Part shown: one piece after another, positions 35,667 through 45,746 of the stretch
Layout of the letters: every line of letters begins with the position of its first letter
Position numbering within the stretch: the stretch's first letter is position 1
NCBI RefSeq assembly: GCF_016907335.1
Contig: NZ_JAFBBT010000001.1
Location: 2,418,001-2,482,000, forward strand
Direction of reading: 5' to 3'
Length of the DNA stretch: 64,000 nucleotides
From: Curtobacterium herbarum
Lineage (GTDB): Bacteria > Actinomycetota > Actinomycetes > Actinomycetales > Microbacteriaceae
Notes under the pieces: generated by a model
What the model was told of the DNA's origin: nothing
Seen by the model: the letters and a program-made list of their open reading frames with translations, nothing else
The model's database searches: none
Made by a program: the position numbers and the translations under genes

Positions 35667-36296
35667 TCAGGACTGGGCGTCGGGCTCGGCCGCAGGGGTC
35701 TGCGTCTCGCCGTCGTTGACGGTTCCGCCACCACCGACGACCTCGGCGGACGATGCGCGGAGGTGGTCGACGAAGCCGTACTCCAGGGCTTCCTGCGCCG
35801 AGAACCAGTTGTCGCGGTCGTTGTCCTTGAGGACCTGCTCGATCGACTTACCGGTCTGCTCGGCAGTCAGCTCCGCCATGCGCTGCTTCATGTCGAGGAT
35901 GACCTTCGCCTGCGTCTGGATGTCGGCAGCGGTGCCACCGAACCCACCGGACGGCTGGTGCAGGAGCACACGCGCGTTCGGCGTGATGTAGCGCTTGCCG
36001 GGCGTGCCGGACGAGAGCAGGAACTGCCCCATCGAGGCGGCCAGGCCGATGCCCACCGTGACGATGTCGTTCGGCACGAACTGCATCGTGTCGTAGATCG
36101 CCATGCCGGCGGTGATCGAACCACCGGGCGAGTTGATGTAGAGGTAGATGTCCTTCTCAGGGTCCTCGGCGGCGAGCAGCAGCAGCTTGGCTGCGATCTC
36201 GTTCGAGTTGTCGTCGCGGACCTCGGAGCCGAGCCACACGATCCGGTCTCTCAGAAGGCGGTCAAAAACACTGGGGTTCAGTGTTGCTTCGGCCAT
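35667..36296 (-). CDS. clpP1: ATP-dependent Clp protease proteolytic subunit 1
   Basis: Partner of the second ClpP subunit. The 209-aa protein has the classic [13 protein letters not shown] motif with S88, H113 in [11 protein letters not shown] and the C-terminal [18 protein letters not shown]. The ATG at 36296 is preceded by GGGAGC, a fair ribosome site, and gives a propeptide-like N-terminus [15 protein letters not shown]. It is upstream of clpP2 in one unit; a terminator separates it from tig, so clpP1P2 probably have their own promoter in 36297-36417. Confidence 0.95.
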   Translation of the reverse strand: MAEATLNPSVFDRLLRDRIVWLGSEVRDDNSNEIAAKLLLLAAEDPEKDIYLYINSPGGSITAGMAIYDTMQFVPNDIVTVGIGLAASMGQFLLSSGTPGKRYITPNARVLLHQPSGGFGGTAADIQTQAKVILDMKQRMAELTAEQTGKSIEQVLKDNDRDNWFSAQEALEYGFVDHLRASSAEVVGGGGTVNDGETQTPAAEPDAQS

Positions 36297-36417
36297 GGAA
36301 AAGCTCCCGTTCAGTTGTCGCTTGTTGTCGAACTTATCGGTTGCAACGCACGTGGTCTCGTGTGTTCGCTGTCGGCGGTCAGCAGGACAGGGAACGCGGT
36401 CGGGACGTGCGGGGAAA

Positions 36418-36461
36418 CGAACGGGAGGCACGGTGCCAGCTGGCACCGTGCCTCCCGTTCG
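36418..36461 (-). terminator. Terminator after tig
   Basis: A 20-bp perfect stem (36418-36437 and 36442-36461) with loop AGCT, starting 16 nt after the tig stop on the minus strand. It isolates clpP1P2 from tig transcription. Confidence 0.88.
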
Positions 36462-36476
36462 TGTGGATGGTCGCGA

Positions 36477-37820
36477 CTACTTCGCGTCGGCCTCGGCCGA
36501 CTCGTCGTCGGAGTCGGTCGACTCGTCGTCGGCGACGTCGGCGACACCCGCGGTGAACGCGGAGAGGTCGACCGGGTTGCCGGCGGTGTCCTTCACGGTG
36601 ACCTTCGACAGGACCGTGGCGACGGCCTTCGAACGAGCCACCTCGCCGACCATGCCGGGGATCTGGCCGTTCTGGTCGATGACCTTGATGAACTCGGCCG
36701 GCTCCATGCCGTACTGCGCAGCGGCCTGGATCAGGTACTGCGTGAGCTCTTCCTGCGAGACCTGGATCTGCTCCTTCTCGGCGATGGAGTCGAGGAGGAT
36801 CTGCGAGCGGAAGGCCTTCTCGCTGGACTCGGCGACCTCCTTGCGGTGCTCGTCGTCCTCCAGACGGTTCTCCTGCTCGAGGTGACGGTGCACCTCGTCC
36901 TCGATGAGCTTCTCGGAGATCGGGATCTCCACCGACTCGAGGAGCTGCTCGACGAGCTTGTCGCGAGCGGCAGCGCCCTGGCCGAAGGTCTTCGACTTGG
37001 CGATCTGCTCCTTGAGGTCCGCCTTGAGCTCGTCGAGCGTGTCGAACTGGCTCGCGATCTGGGCGAACTCGTCGTCGGCCTCGGGGAGCTCGCGCTCCTT
37101 GACGGCGGTGACGGTCACGGCGATCTGGGCGGTCTCGCCCTCGCGGTCGCCACCGACGAGCTTCGACTCGAAGGTGGTGGACTCGCCGGCGGTGAGGGAC
37201 TCGAGCGCCTCGTCGATGCCCTCGAGCAGGTCGCCCGAACCGATCTCGTAGGAGACGCCGGTGGCCGAGTCGACCTCGTCGTCACCGATGGTGGCGGTCA
37301 GGTCGAGCTGGGCGAAGTCACCCGAGGTGGCCGGACGGTCCACGGTCACGAGGGTGCCGAAGCGCGTGCGGAGGTTCTGCAGCTCTTCGTCGATCTCGTC
37401 GTCGGAGACCTCGACCGCGTCGACCGTCAGGTCGAAGGAGCCGTAGTCGGGCAGGTCGAACTCCGGACGGACGTCCACCTCGAAGGTGAGGACGAGGTCG
37501 CCGGTGAAGTCCTTGACGTTCGGGAGCTCGGCGACGTCCGCCTCGGCACGGCCGAGGATACGCAGTTCCTGCTCGTCCACCGCCTGGCGGTAGAAGGTGT
37601 CGATGGCGTCGCCGACGGCGTGGTTCAGGACCTCGCCCCGACCGACGCGCTGGTCGACGATCGCCGGCGGGACCTTGCCCTTGCGGAAGCCGGGGATGTT
37701 GATCTGCTCTGCGATGTGCTTGTACGCGTGGTCGATGCTCGGCTTGAGATCGTCCGGCGTCACGTTCACGGTGAGCTTGACGCGGGTGTCGCTCACCTTG
37801 TCGACGGTGCTGGTGGCCAA
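36477..37820 (-). CDS. tig: Trigger factor (ribosome-associated chaperone and prolyl isomerase)
   Basis: Trigger factor binds L23 at the ribosome exit and folds nascent chains. The 447-aa protein shows the ribosome-binding signature [20 protein letters not shown], the PPIase domain (about 150-240, [17 protein letters not shown]) and the C-terminal chaperone arms, ending in an acidic tail. The start is a TTG at 37820, decided by AGGAG 9 nt upstream. It is upstream of clpP1P2, the usual actinobacterial order. Confidence 0.96.
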   Translation of the reverse strand: MATSTVDKVSDTRVKLTVNVTPDDLKPSIDHAYKHIAEQINIPGFRKGKVPPAIVDQRVGRGEVLNHAVGDAIDTFYRQAVDEQELRILGRAEADVAELPNVKDFTGDLVLTFEVDVRPEFDLPDYGSFDLTVDAVEVSDDEIDEELQNLRTRFGTLVTVDRPATSGDFAQLDLTATIGDDEVDSATGVSYEIGSGDLLEGIDEALESLTAGESTTFESKLVGGDREGETAQIAVTVTAVKERELPEADDEFAQIASQFDTLDELKADLKEQIAKSKTFGQGAAARDKLVEQLLESVEIPISEKLIEDEVHRHLEQENRLEDDEHRKEVAESSEKAFRSQILLDSIAEKEQIQVSQEELTQYLIQAAAQYGMEPAEFIKVIDQNGQIPGMVGEVARSKAVATVLSKVTVKDTAGNPVDLSAFTAGVADVADDESTDSDDESAEADAK

Positions 37821-37856
37821 GGGATGTTCTCCTGTTGGTTGACGTTCGATGTGACC

Positions 37857-37933
37857 TGGTCGGGGCGACAGGATTTGAACCTGCGACCTCCCGCTCCCAA
37901 AGCGGGCGCTCTACCAAGCTGAGCTACGCCCCG
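37857..37933 (-). tRNA. tRNA-Pro (TGG anticodon), CCA encoded
   Basis: The minus strand folds into a full cloverleaf: acceptor CGGGGCG/CGCCCCG, D arm GCTC..GAGC, anticodon arm CCCGC-TTTGGGA-GCGGG with anticodon TGG, T arm with GGTTCAAATCC, discriminator A. CCA follows in the DNA (minus strand 37859-37857). It lies 37 bp upstream of tig. Confidence 0.97.
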
Positions 37934-38060
37934 GTACGAGGGCCAGGATCGTCGCGTGCGCCGTTCGGCGCGCGGGCAGGACGAGTCCAGCCCAGCGACC
38001 TCGACGAGTCTAGCGGGCTCCGGGTGCACGATCCCCGGTAGGACTCCCGGTTGTGGGAAG

Positions 38061-38324
38061 TCAGTCGTCCGCGGCCCGTCGCAGACCCCGTCGCCACTGC
38101 ACCCCGACGACGATCTGCACCCCCAGGGCCGCCAGCCCGAGGAGCAGCCCGGCGACGATCCGCCACAGGTGCAGGAGGGCGTGCCACGGCTGGGCCTGCG
38201 GGTCGCCGAACAGGTCCGGGCGGAGCGAGAACACCACCGCGGCCAGGGCCACCAGCACGTAGGACAGCACCCGGGAGCGCGTGATCGTGCGCTGCGACGA
38301 CTCGTCCGGCGGCGGCAGGATCAT
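38061..38324 (-). CDS. Small two-helix membrane protein
   Basis: An 87-aa protein with two hydrophobic segments (RVLSYVLVALAAVVFSL and LWRIVAGLLLGLAALGVQIVVGV) and a basic C-terminus (QWRRGLRRAADD). No family is recognised. The ATG at 38324 gives MILPPPDESSQRT; other starts upstream run into the tRNA-Gly region and are unlikely. It stands between two tRNA genes, transcribed toward tRNA-Pro and tig. Function unknown. Confidence 0.65.
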   Translation of the reverse strand: MILPPPDESSQRTITRSRVLSYVLVALAAVVFSLRPDLFGDPQAQPWHALLHLWRIVAGLLLGLAALGVQIVVGVQWRRGLRRAADD

Positions 38325-38377
38325 GGGGATGTCGTTCGTCCGGTATGGTGGTGGGGCTGCGACACGTGCGCAGGCGC

Positions 38378-38448
38378 GGGGATGTAGCTCAATGGTAGAG
38401 CCCCAGTCTTCCAAACTGGCTACGCGGGTTCGATTCCCGTCATCCCCT
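38378..38448 (+). tRNA. tRNA-Gly (TCC anticodon)
   Basis: Acceptor GGGGATG/CATCCCC, D arm GCTC-AATGGTA-GAGC, anticodon arm CCAGT-CTTCCAA-ACTGG with anticodon TCC, T arm CGGGTTCGATTCCCG, discriminator T. The following bases are CCG, so CCA is not fully encoded, unlike the neighbouring tRNA-Pro. Confidence 0.96.
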
Positions 38449-38452
38449 CCGA

Positions 38453-38547
38453 ATCCGGGCTGGCACTGTGCATCCGGGCTGGCACTGTGCATCCGGGCTG
38501 GCACTGTGCATCCGGGCTGGCACTGTGCATCCGGGCTGGCACTGTGC
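38453..38547. repeat. Five perfect tandem copies of a 19-bp unit
   Basis: ATCCGGGCTGGCACTGTGC is repeated five times without a mismatch, starting 5 nt after tRNA-Gly. The unit contains no gene signals. Perfect identity suggests recent expansion and a likely copy-number polymorphism. Confidence 0.95.
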
Positions 38548-38774
38548 CGATCCGCGATCCCCGCCATTCCCTCGAATCCCCGTTCCAGCGCCGGCTGGCG
38601 CCACTCTTGCACGGCGTCCGAACGGCGCTGCTCGGCGCCGCTCCCCCGCTCCCCCGCTCCCCCGCTCCGTCTGACCGGCGCTGCTCGGGCGTGCCATCGT
38701 CTCGCCCGCCCGACGCCTCCGCGACGGCGACAGTCCCGTCCCGGGCACACGCGCACGGCCCTCGACGGCAGCGC
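38548..38774. other. Low-complexity spacer before the ribose operon
   Basis: No gene is credible here. The stretch includes three near-tandem copies of a 9-bp CGCTCCCCC unit around 38638-38668 and other simple C-rich sequence. Confidence 0.55.
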
Positions 38775-38804
38775 TTGACATCGGCCGGGCACGCTCCGTA
38801 TGGT
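38775..38804 (+). promoter_or_regulatory. Promoter of the ribose operon
   Basis: A consensus -35 TTGACA (38775-38780), an 18-nt spacer and a -10-like TATGGT (38799-38804). The operator palindromes begin 3 bp downstream. Confidence 0.75.
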
Positions 38805-38806
38805 CA

Positions 38807-38834
38807 TGGAATCGATTCCATGGAATCGATTCCA
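38807..38834 (+). promoter_or_regulatory. Twin LacI-type operators
   Basis: TGGAATCGATTCCA, a perfect 14-bp palindrome, occurs twice with no gap (38807-38820 and 38821-38834). The central CG is the hallmark of LacI-family sites. The pair covers the transcription start, so the adjacent LacI protein probably represses the operon and itself. Confidence 0.85.
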
Positions 38835-38860
38835 CGACTCGCCCAACGGAGTGCTCACCG

Positions 38861-39919
38861 ATGAACACCGTCACCATCAAGGACGTCGCCGCCCGCGCCG
38901 GCGTCTCCGCAGCGACGGCGTCCCGCGTGCTCTCCGGCAACGCAGCCACCAGCGAAGAGTCCCGTCGGGCGGTCGAGCAGGCCGCGAAGGACCTCGACTT
39001 CCGGCCGAACCTGCAGGCCCGGGCACTGCGCTCGACCCGGTCGGACACGATCGGCCTGCTGGTCTCCGACGTCCGCAACCCGTTCTTCGCCGACCTCGCC
39101 CACAGCATCGAGCAGGCGGCACTCGCCGAGGGCTACGTCACGCTCCTCGGCAACGCGAACGAGCGCGCCGACCAGCAGAACCGGTACCTCGACACCCTCA
39201 TCGCCCGGCGGGTGGACGGCGTCATCGTCGCACCCCAGGGCAACGACACCGGCACCGTGCAGCAGCTGGTCGACCGCCAGGTCCCGACCGTCTTCGTGGA
39301 CCGCGTGATCCCGGGCCTCGACGTGCCGAGCGTGACGACGGACAGCAGCACCGGCATCCGCCAGACCGTCGAGCACCTCGCCGCCCTCGGCCACACCCGC
39401 ATCGGGTACATCGCCGGCCCGCAGAGCGTCTCGACCGGCCGGGAGCGCTTCACGGCGTACCAGGACGCCGTCGTCGCGGCGGGGCTGAGCGAGGACCCCG
39501 ACCTCATCGTCTTCGGTGACTTCCAGGCCGCGTCGGGCTCCGCCGGGGTCACCACCCTGCTGCAGCTCGCCGACCCGCCGACCGCGATCTTCGCCGCGGA
39601 CAGCCTGATGGCCGTCGGGGCGATCGCGATCCTGAACCGCCTCGGGCTCCGACTGGGGCGGGACATCGCACTGGTCGCCTTCGACGACATCGAGTGGTTC
39701 TCCCTGCTGGAGCCCGCGCTCTCCGTCGTCGCCCACAGCGTGGAGGACATGGGCCGCGTCGCCGTGGACCTCCTCCGCGACGTCATCGACGGCGGCCGTC
39801 CCGAGTCCGTCCGTCTGCCGAGCGAACTGATCGTCCGCGCGTCCTCGGCCACCCCCGTCCGACCCGTCCGGCAGGCCGCATCGACGCGACCCGCCGCCGA
39901 GCAGCACCCGGAGCACTGA
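38861..39919 (+). CDS. rbsR: LacI family regulator of ribose uptake
   Basis: A 352-aa repressor of the ribose operon. The N-terminal helix-turn-helix is TIKDVAARAGVSAATASRVLSG, with the hinge helix near RPNLQARALRST, and the C-terminal half is a periplasmic-binding-type sugar domain (GLLVSDVRNPFFADLA; TDSSTGIRQTVEHLAALGH). The ATG at 38861 fits the HTH start. It is the first gene of its operon and lies immediately downstream of two palindromic operators. Ribose as inducer is inferred from the downstream genes, not read from the protein. Confidence 0.9.
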   Translation: MNTVTIKDVAARAGVSAATASRVLSGNAATSEESRRAVEQAAKDLDFRPNLQARALRSTRSDTIGLLVSDVRNPFFADLAHSIEQAALAEGYVTLLGNANERADQQNRYLDTLIARRVDGVIVAPQGNDTGTVQQLVDRQVPTVFVDRVIPGLDVPSVTTDSSTGIRQTVEHLAALGHTRIGYIAGPQSVSTGRERFTAYQDAVVAAGLSEDPDLIVFGDFQAASGSAGVTTLLQLADPPTAIFAADSLMAVGAIAILNRLGLRLGRDIALVAFDDIEWFSLLEPALSVVAHSVEDMGRVAVDLLRDVIDGGRPESVRLPSELIVRASSATPVRPVRQAASTRPAAEQHPEH

Positions 39920-39920
39920 C

Positions 39921-41438
<1,518 letters not shown>

Positions 41439-41535
41439 GCCGCCCGTCGCCCGAGCGACTCCTCCCCGCACGGCCCGACGCGGCCGCGCGCCCTCCCCGC
41501 GTACAGCGCAGTACCCACCAGAAAGCACACGCCGC

Positions 41536-42507
41536 ATGTCATCGACCACTGTGAAGGCCCCGAACCGGTCCTCCTCGTTCACGAAGTTCCTGGCGAACAA
41601 CGGCGCCCTCGTCGGCCTCGTCGTGCTCTGCATCGCCCTCTTCATCGCGACGCCGGACTTCCTGACCGGCCGCAACCTCCTCAACATCGGCATCCAGGTG
41701 TCGACCGTGGCCGTGCTCGCGTTCGGCGTCACGTTCGTCATCGTCGCGGGCGGCATCGACCTGTCCGTCGGGTCCGTCGCCGCGCTGTCGGCGATGGTGT
41801 CGGCGTGGTTCTTCGCGACCGCGGGGCTGCCGGGCTGGCTCGCCCTGGTCGGTGGTCTGGTCGCGGGGCTCGTCACCGGCGTCGTGAACGGCCTGGCGAG
41901 CGCCTACGGCAAGCTGCCGTCGTTCATCGCGACCCTGGCGATGCTCAGCGTCGCCCGTGGTCTCACGCTCGTGCTGTCGGACGGCAAGCCGGTGCCGACC
42001 TCGCCCCAGGTGTCGTTCCTCGGCGGTGACATCGGCCCGGTGCCGGTGCCGATCATCGTCCTCGTGGTCGCTGCCCTGATCGCGTCCTTCATCCTCAACC
42101 GCACCGTGATCGGTCGGAGCATGTACGCCGTCGGCGGCAACGCGGAGGCGGCACGGTTGTCGGGCCTCCCGGTCAAGCGCATCGTCGTCGTCGTGTTCGG
42201 CCTGTCCGGGCTGTTCGCCGCCCTCGCCGGCCTGCTGCTGGCGGGTCGCCTCGACTCGGCGCAGCCGCAGGCAGCCAGCGGCTACGAGCTCGACGCGATC
42301 GCGTCGGTCGTCATCGGTGGCGCCTCGCTCGCCGGCGGTGTCGGCCGGATCTCGGGCACCTTCATCGGTGCGCTCGTCCTCGTCGTGATCCGCAACGGCC
42401 TGAACCTGCTCAACGTCAGCTCGTTCTGGCAGCAGGTCGTCATCGGCCTGGTGATCGCGGTCGCCGTCGGGTTCGACGTGCTGCGCCGCAAGACGCGCAG
42501 CAGCTGA
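41536..42507 (+). CDS. rbsC: Ribose ABC importer permease
   Basis: A 323-aa membrane subunit of CUT2 type. Hydrophobic segments cover most of the protein; typical marks are FVIVAGGIDLSVGSVAALSAM, NGLASAYGKLPSFIATLAML and the cytoplasmic loop GNAEAARLSGLPVKRI followed by a pore helix (ASVVIGGASLAGGVGRISGT). It is separated from rbsA by 97 bp without a clear terminator, so both are probably in one transcript. RBS: GAAAGC is weak. Confidence 0.94.
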   Translation: MSSTTVKAPNRSSSFTKFLANNGALVGLVVLCIALFIATPDFLTGRNLLNIGIQVSTVAVLAFGVTFVIVAGGIDLSVGSVAALSAMVSAWFFATAGLPGWLALVGGLVAGLVTGVVNGLASAYGKLPSFIATLAMLSVARGLTLVLSDGKPVPTSPQVSFLGGDIGPVPVPIIVLVVAALIASFILNRTVIGRSMYAVGGNAEAARLSGLPVKRIVVVVFGLSGLFAALAGLLLAGRLDSAQPQAASGYELDAIASVVIGGASLAGGVGRISGTFIGALVLVVIRNGLNLLNVSSFWQQVVIGLVIAVAVGFDVLRRKTRSS

Positions 42508-42563
42508 CGCGCGCTCCACGCCGCTTCTTCCTCCCCCATCCCCTCTCCACAAAGGAACCAACG

Positions 42564-43514
42564 ATGAAGTTCTCCTCCTTCCAGAAGGTCGCCACCGTCG
42601 GCGTCGTCGCCGGCCTGGTCGTCCTCGGCACCGCCGGGTGCAACCGCACGAGCAGCACCGGTGCCTCGGGCGGTGGCGACATGAAGATCACGCTCGCCCT
42701 CTCCACGCTCAACAACCCGTTCTTCGTCGAGGTCCGCGACGGCGCGAAGGCCGAGGCGAAGAAGCAGGGCGTCACCCTCGACGTCGTCGACGCCCAGAAC
42801 GACTCCGCCCAGCAGGCCAACCAGCTGCAGACCGCCTCGAGCGGCAGCACGAAGGCCGTCATCGTCAACCCGGTCGACTCCGACGCCGCGGGCCCGAGCG
42901 TCACCGCACTGAACAAGGCGAAGATCCCGGTCATCGCCGTCGACCGCACCGTCAACGACGCCTCGGTCGACTCGTTCATCGCGAGCGACAACGTCGCCGG
43001 TGGCAAGCAGGCCGCCGACGACCTGGCGAAGGCGATCGGTGAGAAGGGCGAGATCCTCGTCCTCCAGGGTCAGGCCGGCACCTCCGCCAGCCGTGACCGC
43101 GGCCAGGGCTTCGCCGAGGGCATCAAGGCGTACCCGAACATCACGGTGGTCGGCAAGCAGACCGCGAACTTCGACCGTGCCACCGCGCTCGACGTCACGA
43201 CCAACCTGCTGCAGGCCCACCCGGACGTCGTCGGCGTCTTCGCCGAGAACGACGAGATGGCCCTGGGCGCGATCAAGGCCCTCGGTGCGAAGGCCGGCAC
43301 GAGCGTCAAGGTCGCCGGCTTCGACGGCGAGGCCGACGGCCTGAAGGCGATCGAGGACGGCACGCTGAGCAGCTCGGTCGCGCAGCAGCCCGCCAAGCTC
43401 GGTGCGCTGGCGGTCGACCAGGCCGTCAAGGCCGTCTCCGGCAAGGCCGACAAGACCGTCCAGGTGCCCGTCGTGTCGGTGACCAAGAGCAACGTCGGAG
43501 ACTTCACCAAGTGA
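42564..43514 (+). CDS. rbsB: Ribose-binding lipoprotein
   Basis: The extracellular receptor of the ribose importer. The 316-aa precursor has a lipobox GTAGC with lipidated C26, then the RbsB pattern: ALSTLNNPFFVEVRDGAKAE, DAQNDSAQQANQL, NPVDSDAAGPSVTAL, IPVIAVDRTVN and SDNVAGGKQAADDLA. AAAGGA precedes the ATG. Binding of ribose (rather than another monosaccharide) is supported by the RbsK and RbsD genes downstream. Confidence 0.94.
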   Translation: MKFSSFQKVATVGVVAGLVVLGTAGCNRTSSTGASGGGDMKITLALSTLNNPFFVEVRDGAKAEAKKQGVTLDVVDAQNDSAQQANQLQTASSGSTKAVIVNPVDSDAAGPSVTALNKAKIPVIAVDRTVNDASVDSFIASDNVAGGKQAADDLAKAIGEKGEILVLQGQAGTSASRDRGQGFAEGIKAYPNITVVGKQTANFDRATALDVTTNLLQAHPDVVGVFAENDEMALGAIKALGAKAGTSVKVAGFDGEADGLKAIEDGTLSSSVAQQPAKLGALAVDQAVKAVSGKADKTVQVPVVSVTKSNVGDFTK

Positions 43515-44473
43515 GCCGTCCCACCGGAACCGTGGTCGTCGTGGGTTCGCTCAACGTCGACCAGGTCGTGACCGTCGACCGCCACCCCGCGCCGGGTGAG
43601 ACGCTCGTCGCGACCTCCTTCGCCCTGCTGCCCGGCGGCAAGGGCGCGAACCAGGCCGTCGCGGCCGCCCGCCGGGGCGCGCCGACCGTGATGGTGGGGA
43701 GCGTCGGACGCGACGGTGCGGCGGAGGTGGCCACGAGCCTCCTGGCCGACAGCGGCGTCGACGTCACCCACGTCCGCGCGGTCGACGCCCCCACCGGGCT
43801 CGCGACCGTGACGGTCGACCGCACCGGCGAGAACACGATCGTCGTGGTCCCCGGGGCCAACGCGTCGACCGGGGAGGAGGCCGTGCTCGCGGCCTCGGAC
43901 ACCGTCGCGTCGGCCGCGGTGGTCGTCCTGCAGGGCGAGGTCCCCGCGGACGGCATCGCGGCCGCCGCCACGGCGGCGACCGGGCGGGTCCTGCTCAACC
44001 TGGCACCCGTCGTGCCGGTCGGACGGGAGGTCGTGCTCGCCGCCGACCCGCTCGTCGTCAACGAGCACGAGGCAGCCCTCGTGCTGGCGCAGCTCGTCCC
44101 CGACTCCGTGGTGCCGACCGACGAGACCGCACTGGTCGGCGCACTGCGGTCGCTCGGCATCCGGTCGGTGGTCGTGACGCTCGGCGCACGCGGTGCGCTG
44201 GTGTCCGCCGGTGGACGCGACGTCGACCGGCCCGTCGTCGTCGCCGTGCCGTCGCCCCGGGTGCGGGCCGTCGACTCCTCCGGTGCCGGTGACGCGTTCG
44301 TCGGCGCGCTGGCAGCCGGGCTGGCGGCGGGCGACACCCTGCTCGACGCGGCCGGACAGGCCGTCCGGGTCGGTGCGTTCGCCGTGCAGGGCGTCGGGAC
44401 GCAGCCGTCCTACCCCACGCTCGACGACGTGCTGCCGCGGGTCGGTACCGAGGACGCGGAGGTCGGCGCGTGA
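43511..44473 (+). CDS. rbsK: Ribokinase
   Basis: RbsK phosphorylates ribose to ribose-5-phosphate for the pentose phosphate pathway. The 320-aa PfkB-family kinase has VVVGSLNVDQVVTVDRHP, GGKGANQAVAAARRGAP and the catalytic DSSGAGDAFVGAL, in which the aspartate of GAGD is the base. The GTG start overlaps the rbsB stop (GTGA), and the stop overlaps rbsD the same way, so translation is coupled. Confidence 0.95.
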   Translation: MSRPTGTVVVVGSLNVDQVVTVDRHPAPGETLVATSFALLPGGKGANQAVAAARRGAPTVMVGSVGRDGAAEVATSLLADSGVDVTHVRAVDAPTGLATVTVDRTGENTIVVVPGANASTGEEAVLAASDTVASAAVVVLQGEVPADGIAAAATAATGRVLLNLAPVVPVGREVVLAADPLVVNEHEAALVLAQLVPDSVVPTDETALVGALRSLGIRSVVVTLGARGALVSAGGRDVDRPVVVAVPSPRVRAVDSSGAGDAFVGALAAGLAAGDTLLDAAGQAVRVGAFAVQGVGTQPSYPTLDDVLPRVGTEDAEVGA

Positions 44474-44853
44474 AGAAGGGCGGGATCCTCAACGCCGAGC
44501 TGAACGCCGGACTGAGCCGACTCGGACACGGGGACCTGGTCGTCGTCGCGGACTGCGGACTGCCGATCCCGCCCGGGGTGCCGGTGGTGGACCTCGCCCT
44601 CGTGCACGGCGTCCCGCGGTTCGTCGACGTCCTCGACGCACTGCTCGGCGACGCGGTGTTCCAGGAGTGCATCGCGGCGTCCGAAGCCGCGGGCACCGAG
44701 GCCGGCACCTGGCTCGGCGACCGGTTCCCCGACCGCCGCTCGGTGCCGCACGAGGAGCTGAAGACGATGTCCGCCGGTGCACGGCTGTTCGTCCGCACCG
44801 GCGAGGCGACGGCCTTCGCGAACGCGGTGCTGGTCTGCGGCGTCCCGTTCTGA
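44470..44853 (+). CDS. rbsD: D-ribose pyranase
   Basis: RbsD interconverts pyranose forms of ribose so that RbsK receives its furanose substrate. The 127-aa product has MKKGGILNAELNAGLSRLGH with the catalytic histidine H20, VVADCGLPIP, and the C-terminal RTGEATAFANAVLVCGVPF. Length and motifs are normal. It is the last gene of the rbs operon, before a hairpin. Confidence 0.95.
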   Translation: MKKGGILNAELNAGLSRLGHGDLVVVADCGLPIPPGVPVVDLALVHGVPRFVDVLDALLGDAVFQECIAASEAAGTEAGTWLGDRFPDRRSVPHEELKTMSAGARLFVRTGEATAFANAVLVCGVPF

Positions 44854-44872
44854 CCGCTCCCGCGGTGCTGCC

Positions 44873-44917
44873 GGGCTGACGTCGGCCGGTCTCGAGGGGC
44901 TTGGCGGACGTCAGCCC
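44873..44917. terminator. Hairpin between rbsD and a convergent regulator gene
   Basis: GGGCTGACGTC (44873-44883) pairs with GACGTCAGCCC (44907-44917). The loop is long (23 nt), so termination is less certain. Confidence 0.5.
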
Positions 44918-45228
44918 AGCAGTGCGCGCAGGGCCGCGACGTGTCCGCGGTAGGCGGTGCGGCCCTCCGGGGTGAGTGCGAGCCACGTCTTGACGCGCCC
45001 CTTGCCGGTCGGCTTGCGCACCGTCAGGTACCCGGCGTCCTGCAGCACCTTGACGTGCTTGCTCGTCACCGAGTCGCTCGCGCCGAGCACGTCGCGCACG
45101 ACCGAGAACTCGGCCTGGTCGAGCGGCTCGAGGAACGCGCAGATCTGCAGACGGTTCGGGGCGTGCACGACCTCGTCGAACGCGCCGCCCCCGTCGCTCC
45201 CCCGGTCGGTCGTCGGCGTGGTGGTCAC
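44911..45228 (-). CDS. Winged-helix transcriptional regulator (HTH_34/ArsR-MarR like)
   Basis: A 105-aa DNA-binding protein. The winged helix spans FDEVVHAPNRLQICAFLEPL to GYLTVRKPTGKGRVKTWLALT, with recognition helix DSVTSKHVKVLQDAGYL. Such small regulators are usually paired with a membrane protein, as here: the GTG at 45228 overlaps the stop of the upstream membrane protein by 4 nt. A palindrome lies just before the membrane-protein gene and is a plausible operator. Confidence 0.88.
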   Translation of the reverse strand: MTTTPTTDRGSDGGGAFDEVVHAPNRLQICAFLEPLDQAEFSVVRDVLGASDSVTSKHVKVLQDAGYLTVRKPTGKGRVKTWLALTPEGRTAYRGHVAALRALLG

Positions 45229-45713
45229 GAGACCCGGACCCGGCCGCGCCGCAACTCCGATCGGAGCCGACGGTCGAACCGGCTGCCGGCCACGACCATC
45301 GCCAGGGCGACGACCCCGGCCAGCACCCACACCGGCCACCGGAGGCCCGTGGACTCGTGCACGACGAAGGCCGCGAGCACCGCGACCACGTCGACGACCC
45401 CGACCGCCACCGCCCACCACGTCGCGGACCCGGCGCGGAGCCCGGAGACCCACACGCCGGTCAGTCGTCGGTAAGCCGAGACGAGCGCGATGATCCCGGC
45501 GAAGAAGACGAGGAGCACGACCGCGCGGACGAGGGTGTCGCCGAGCACGTAGCCGACCAGGTACCCGCCGCCGAGCAGGCCGAGGACGGGGTGGTACCAC
45601 CAGGGGGTCACCAGACGATCGGCGACGGAGGCCCGGGTCGCGTCGACGGCGGCGAGCGCCTGTCGAGCGTCGGTCGGGTCGGCGGGGTCGACGTGCGCCG
45701 ATTCGTTTTCCAT
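45225..45713 (-). CDS. Membrane protein partner of the winged-helix regulator
   Basis: A 162-aa protein with four hydrophobic segments (PVLGLLGGGYLVGYVLGD; LVRAVVLLVFFAGIIALVSAY; ATWWAVAVGVVDVVAVLAAF; VWVLAGVVALAMVVAG) between a charged N-terminus and an arginine-rich C-terminus. I do not recognise a functional family. It is the first gene of the pair with the regulator. The ATG at 45713 lies 4 nt from an inverted repeat, so regulation by the partner protein is likely. Confidence 0.75.
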   Translation of the reverse strand: MENESAHVDPADPTDARQALAAVDATRASVADRLVTPWWYHPVLGLLGGGYLVGYVLGDTLVRAVVLLVFFAGIIALVSAYRRLTGVWVSGLRAGSATWWAVAVGVVDVVAVLAAFVVHESTGLRWPVWVLAGVVALAMVVAGSRFDRRLRSELRRGRVRVS

Positions 45714-45716
45714 GTC

Positions 45717-45735
45717 GGCAAGTCAATCACTTGCC
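45717..45735. promoter_or_regulatory. Inverted repeat at the start of the regulator pair
   Basis: GGCAAGT (45717-45723) and ACTTGCC (45729-45735) flank CAATC, 4 bp upstream of the ATG at 45713. This is a likely operator of the adjacent winged-helix regulator. Confidence 0.55.
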
Positions 45736-45746
45736 AGTGTGGAAAG

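Noticed and set aside
38453..38547. CRISPR array
   Set aside because: The five 19-bp units are directly adjacent with no spacers, and no cas gene is present.
38378..38547. Genomic island inserted at tRNA-Gly
   Set aside because: No integrase, no duplicated tRNA 3' end and no shift in gene style downstream; the ribose operon looks native.
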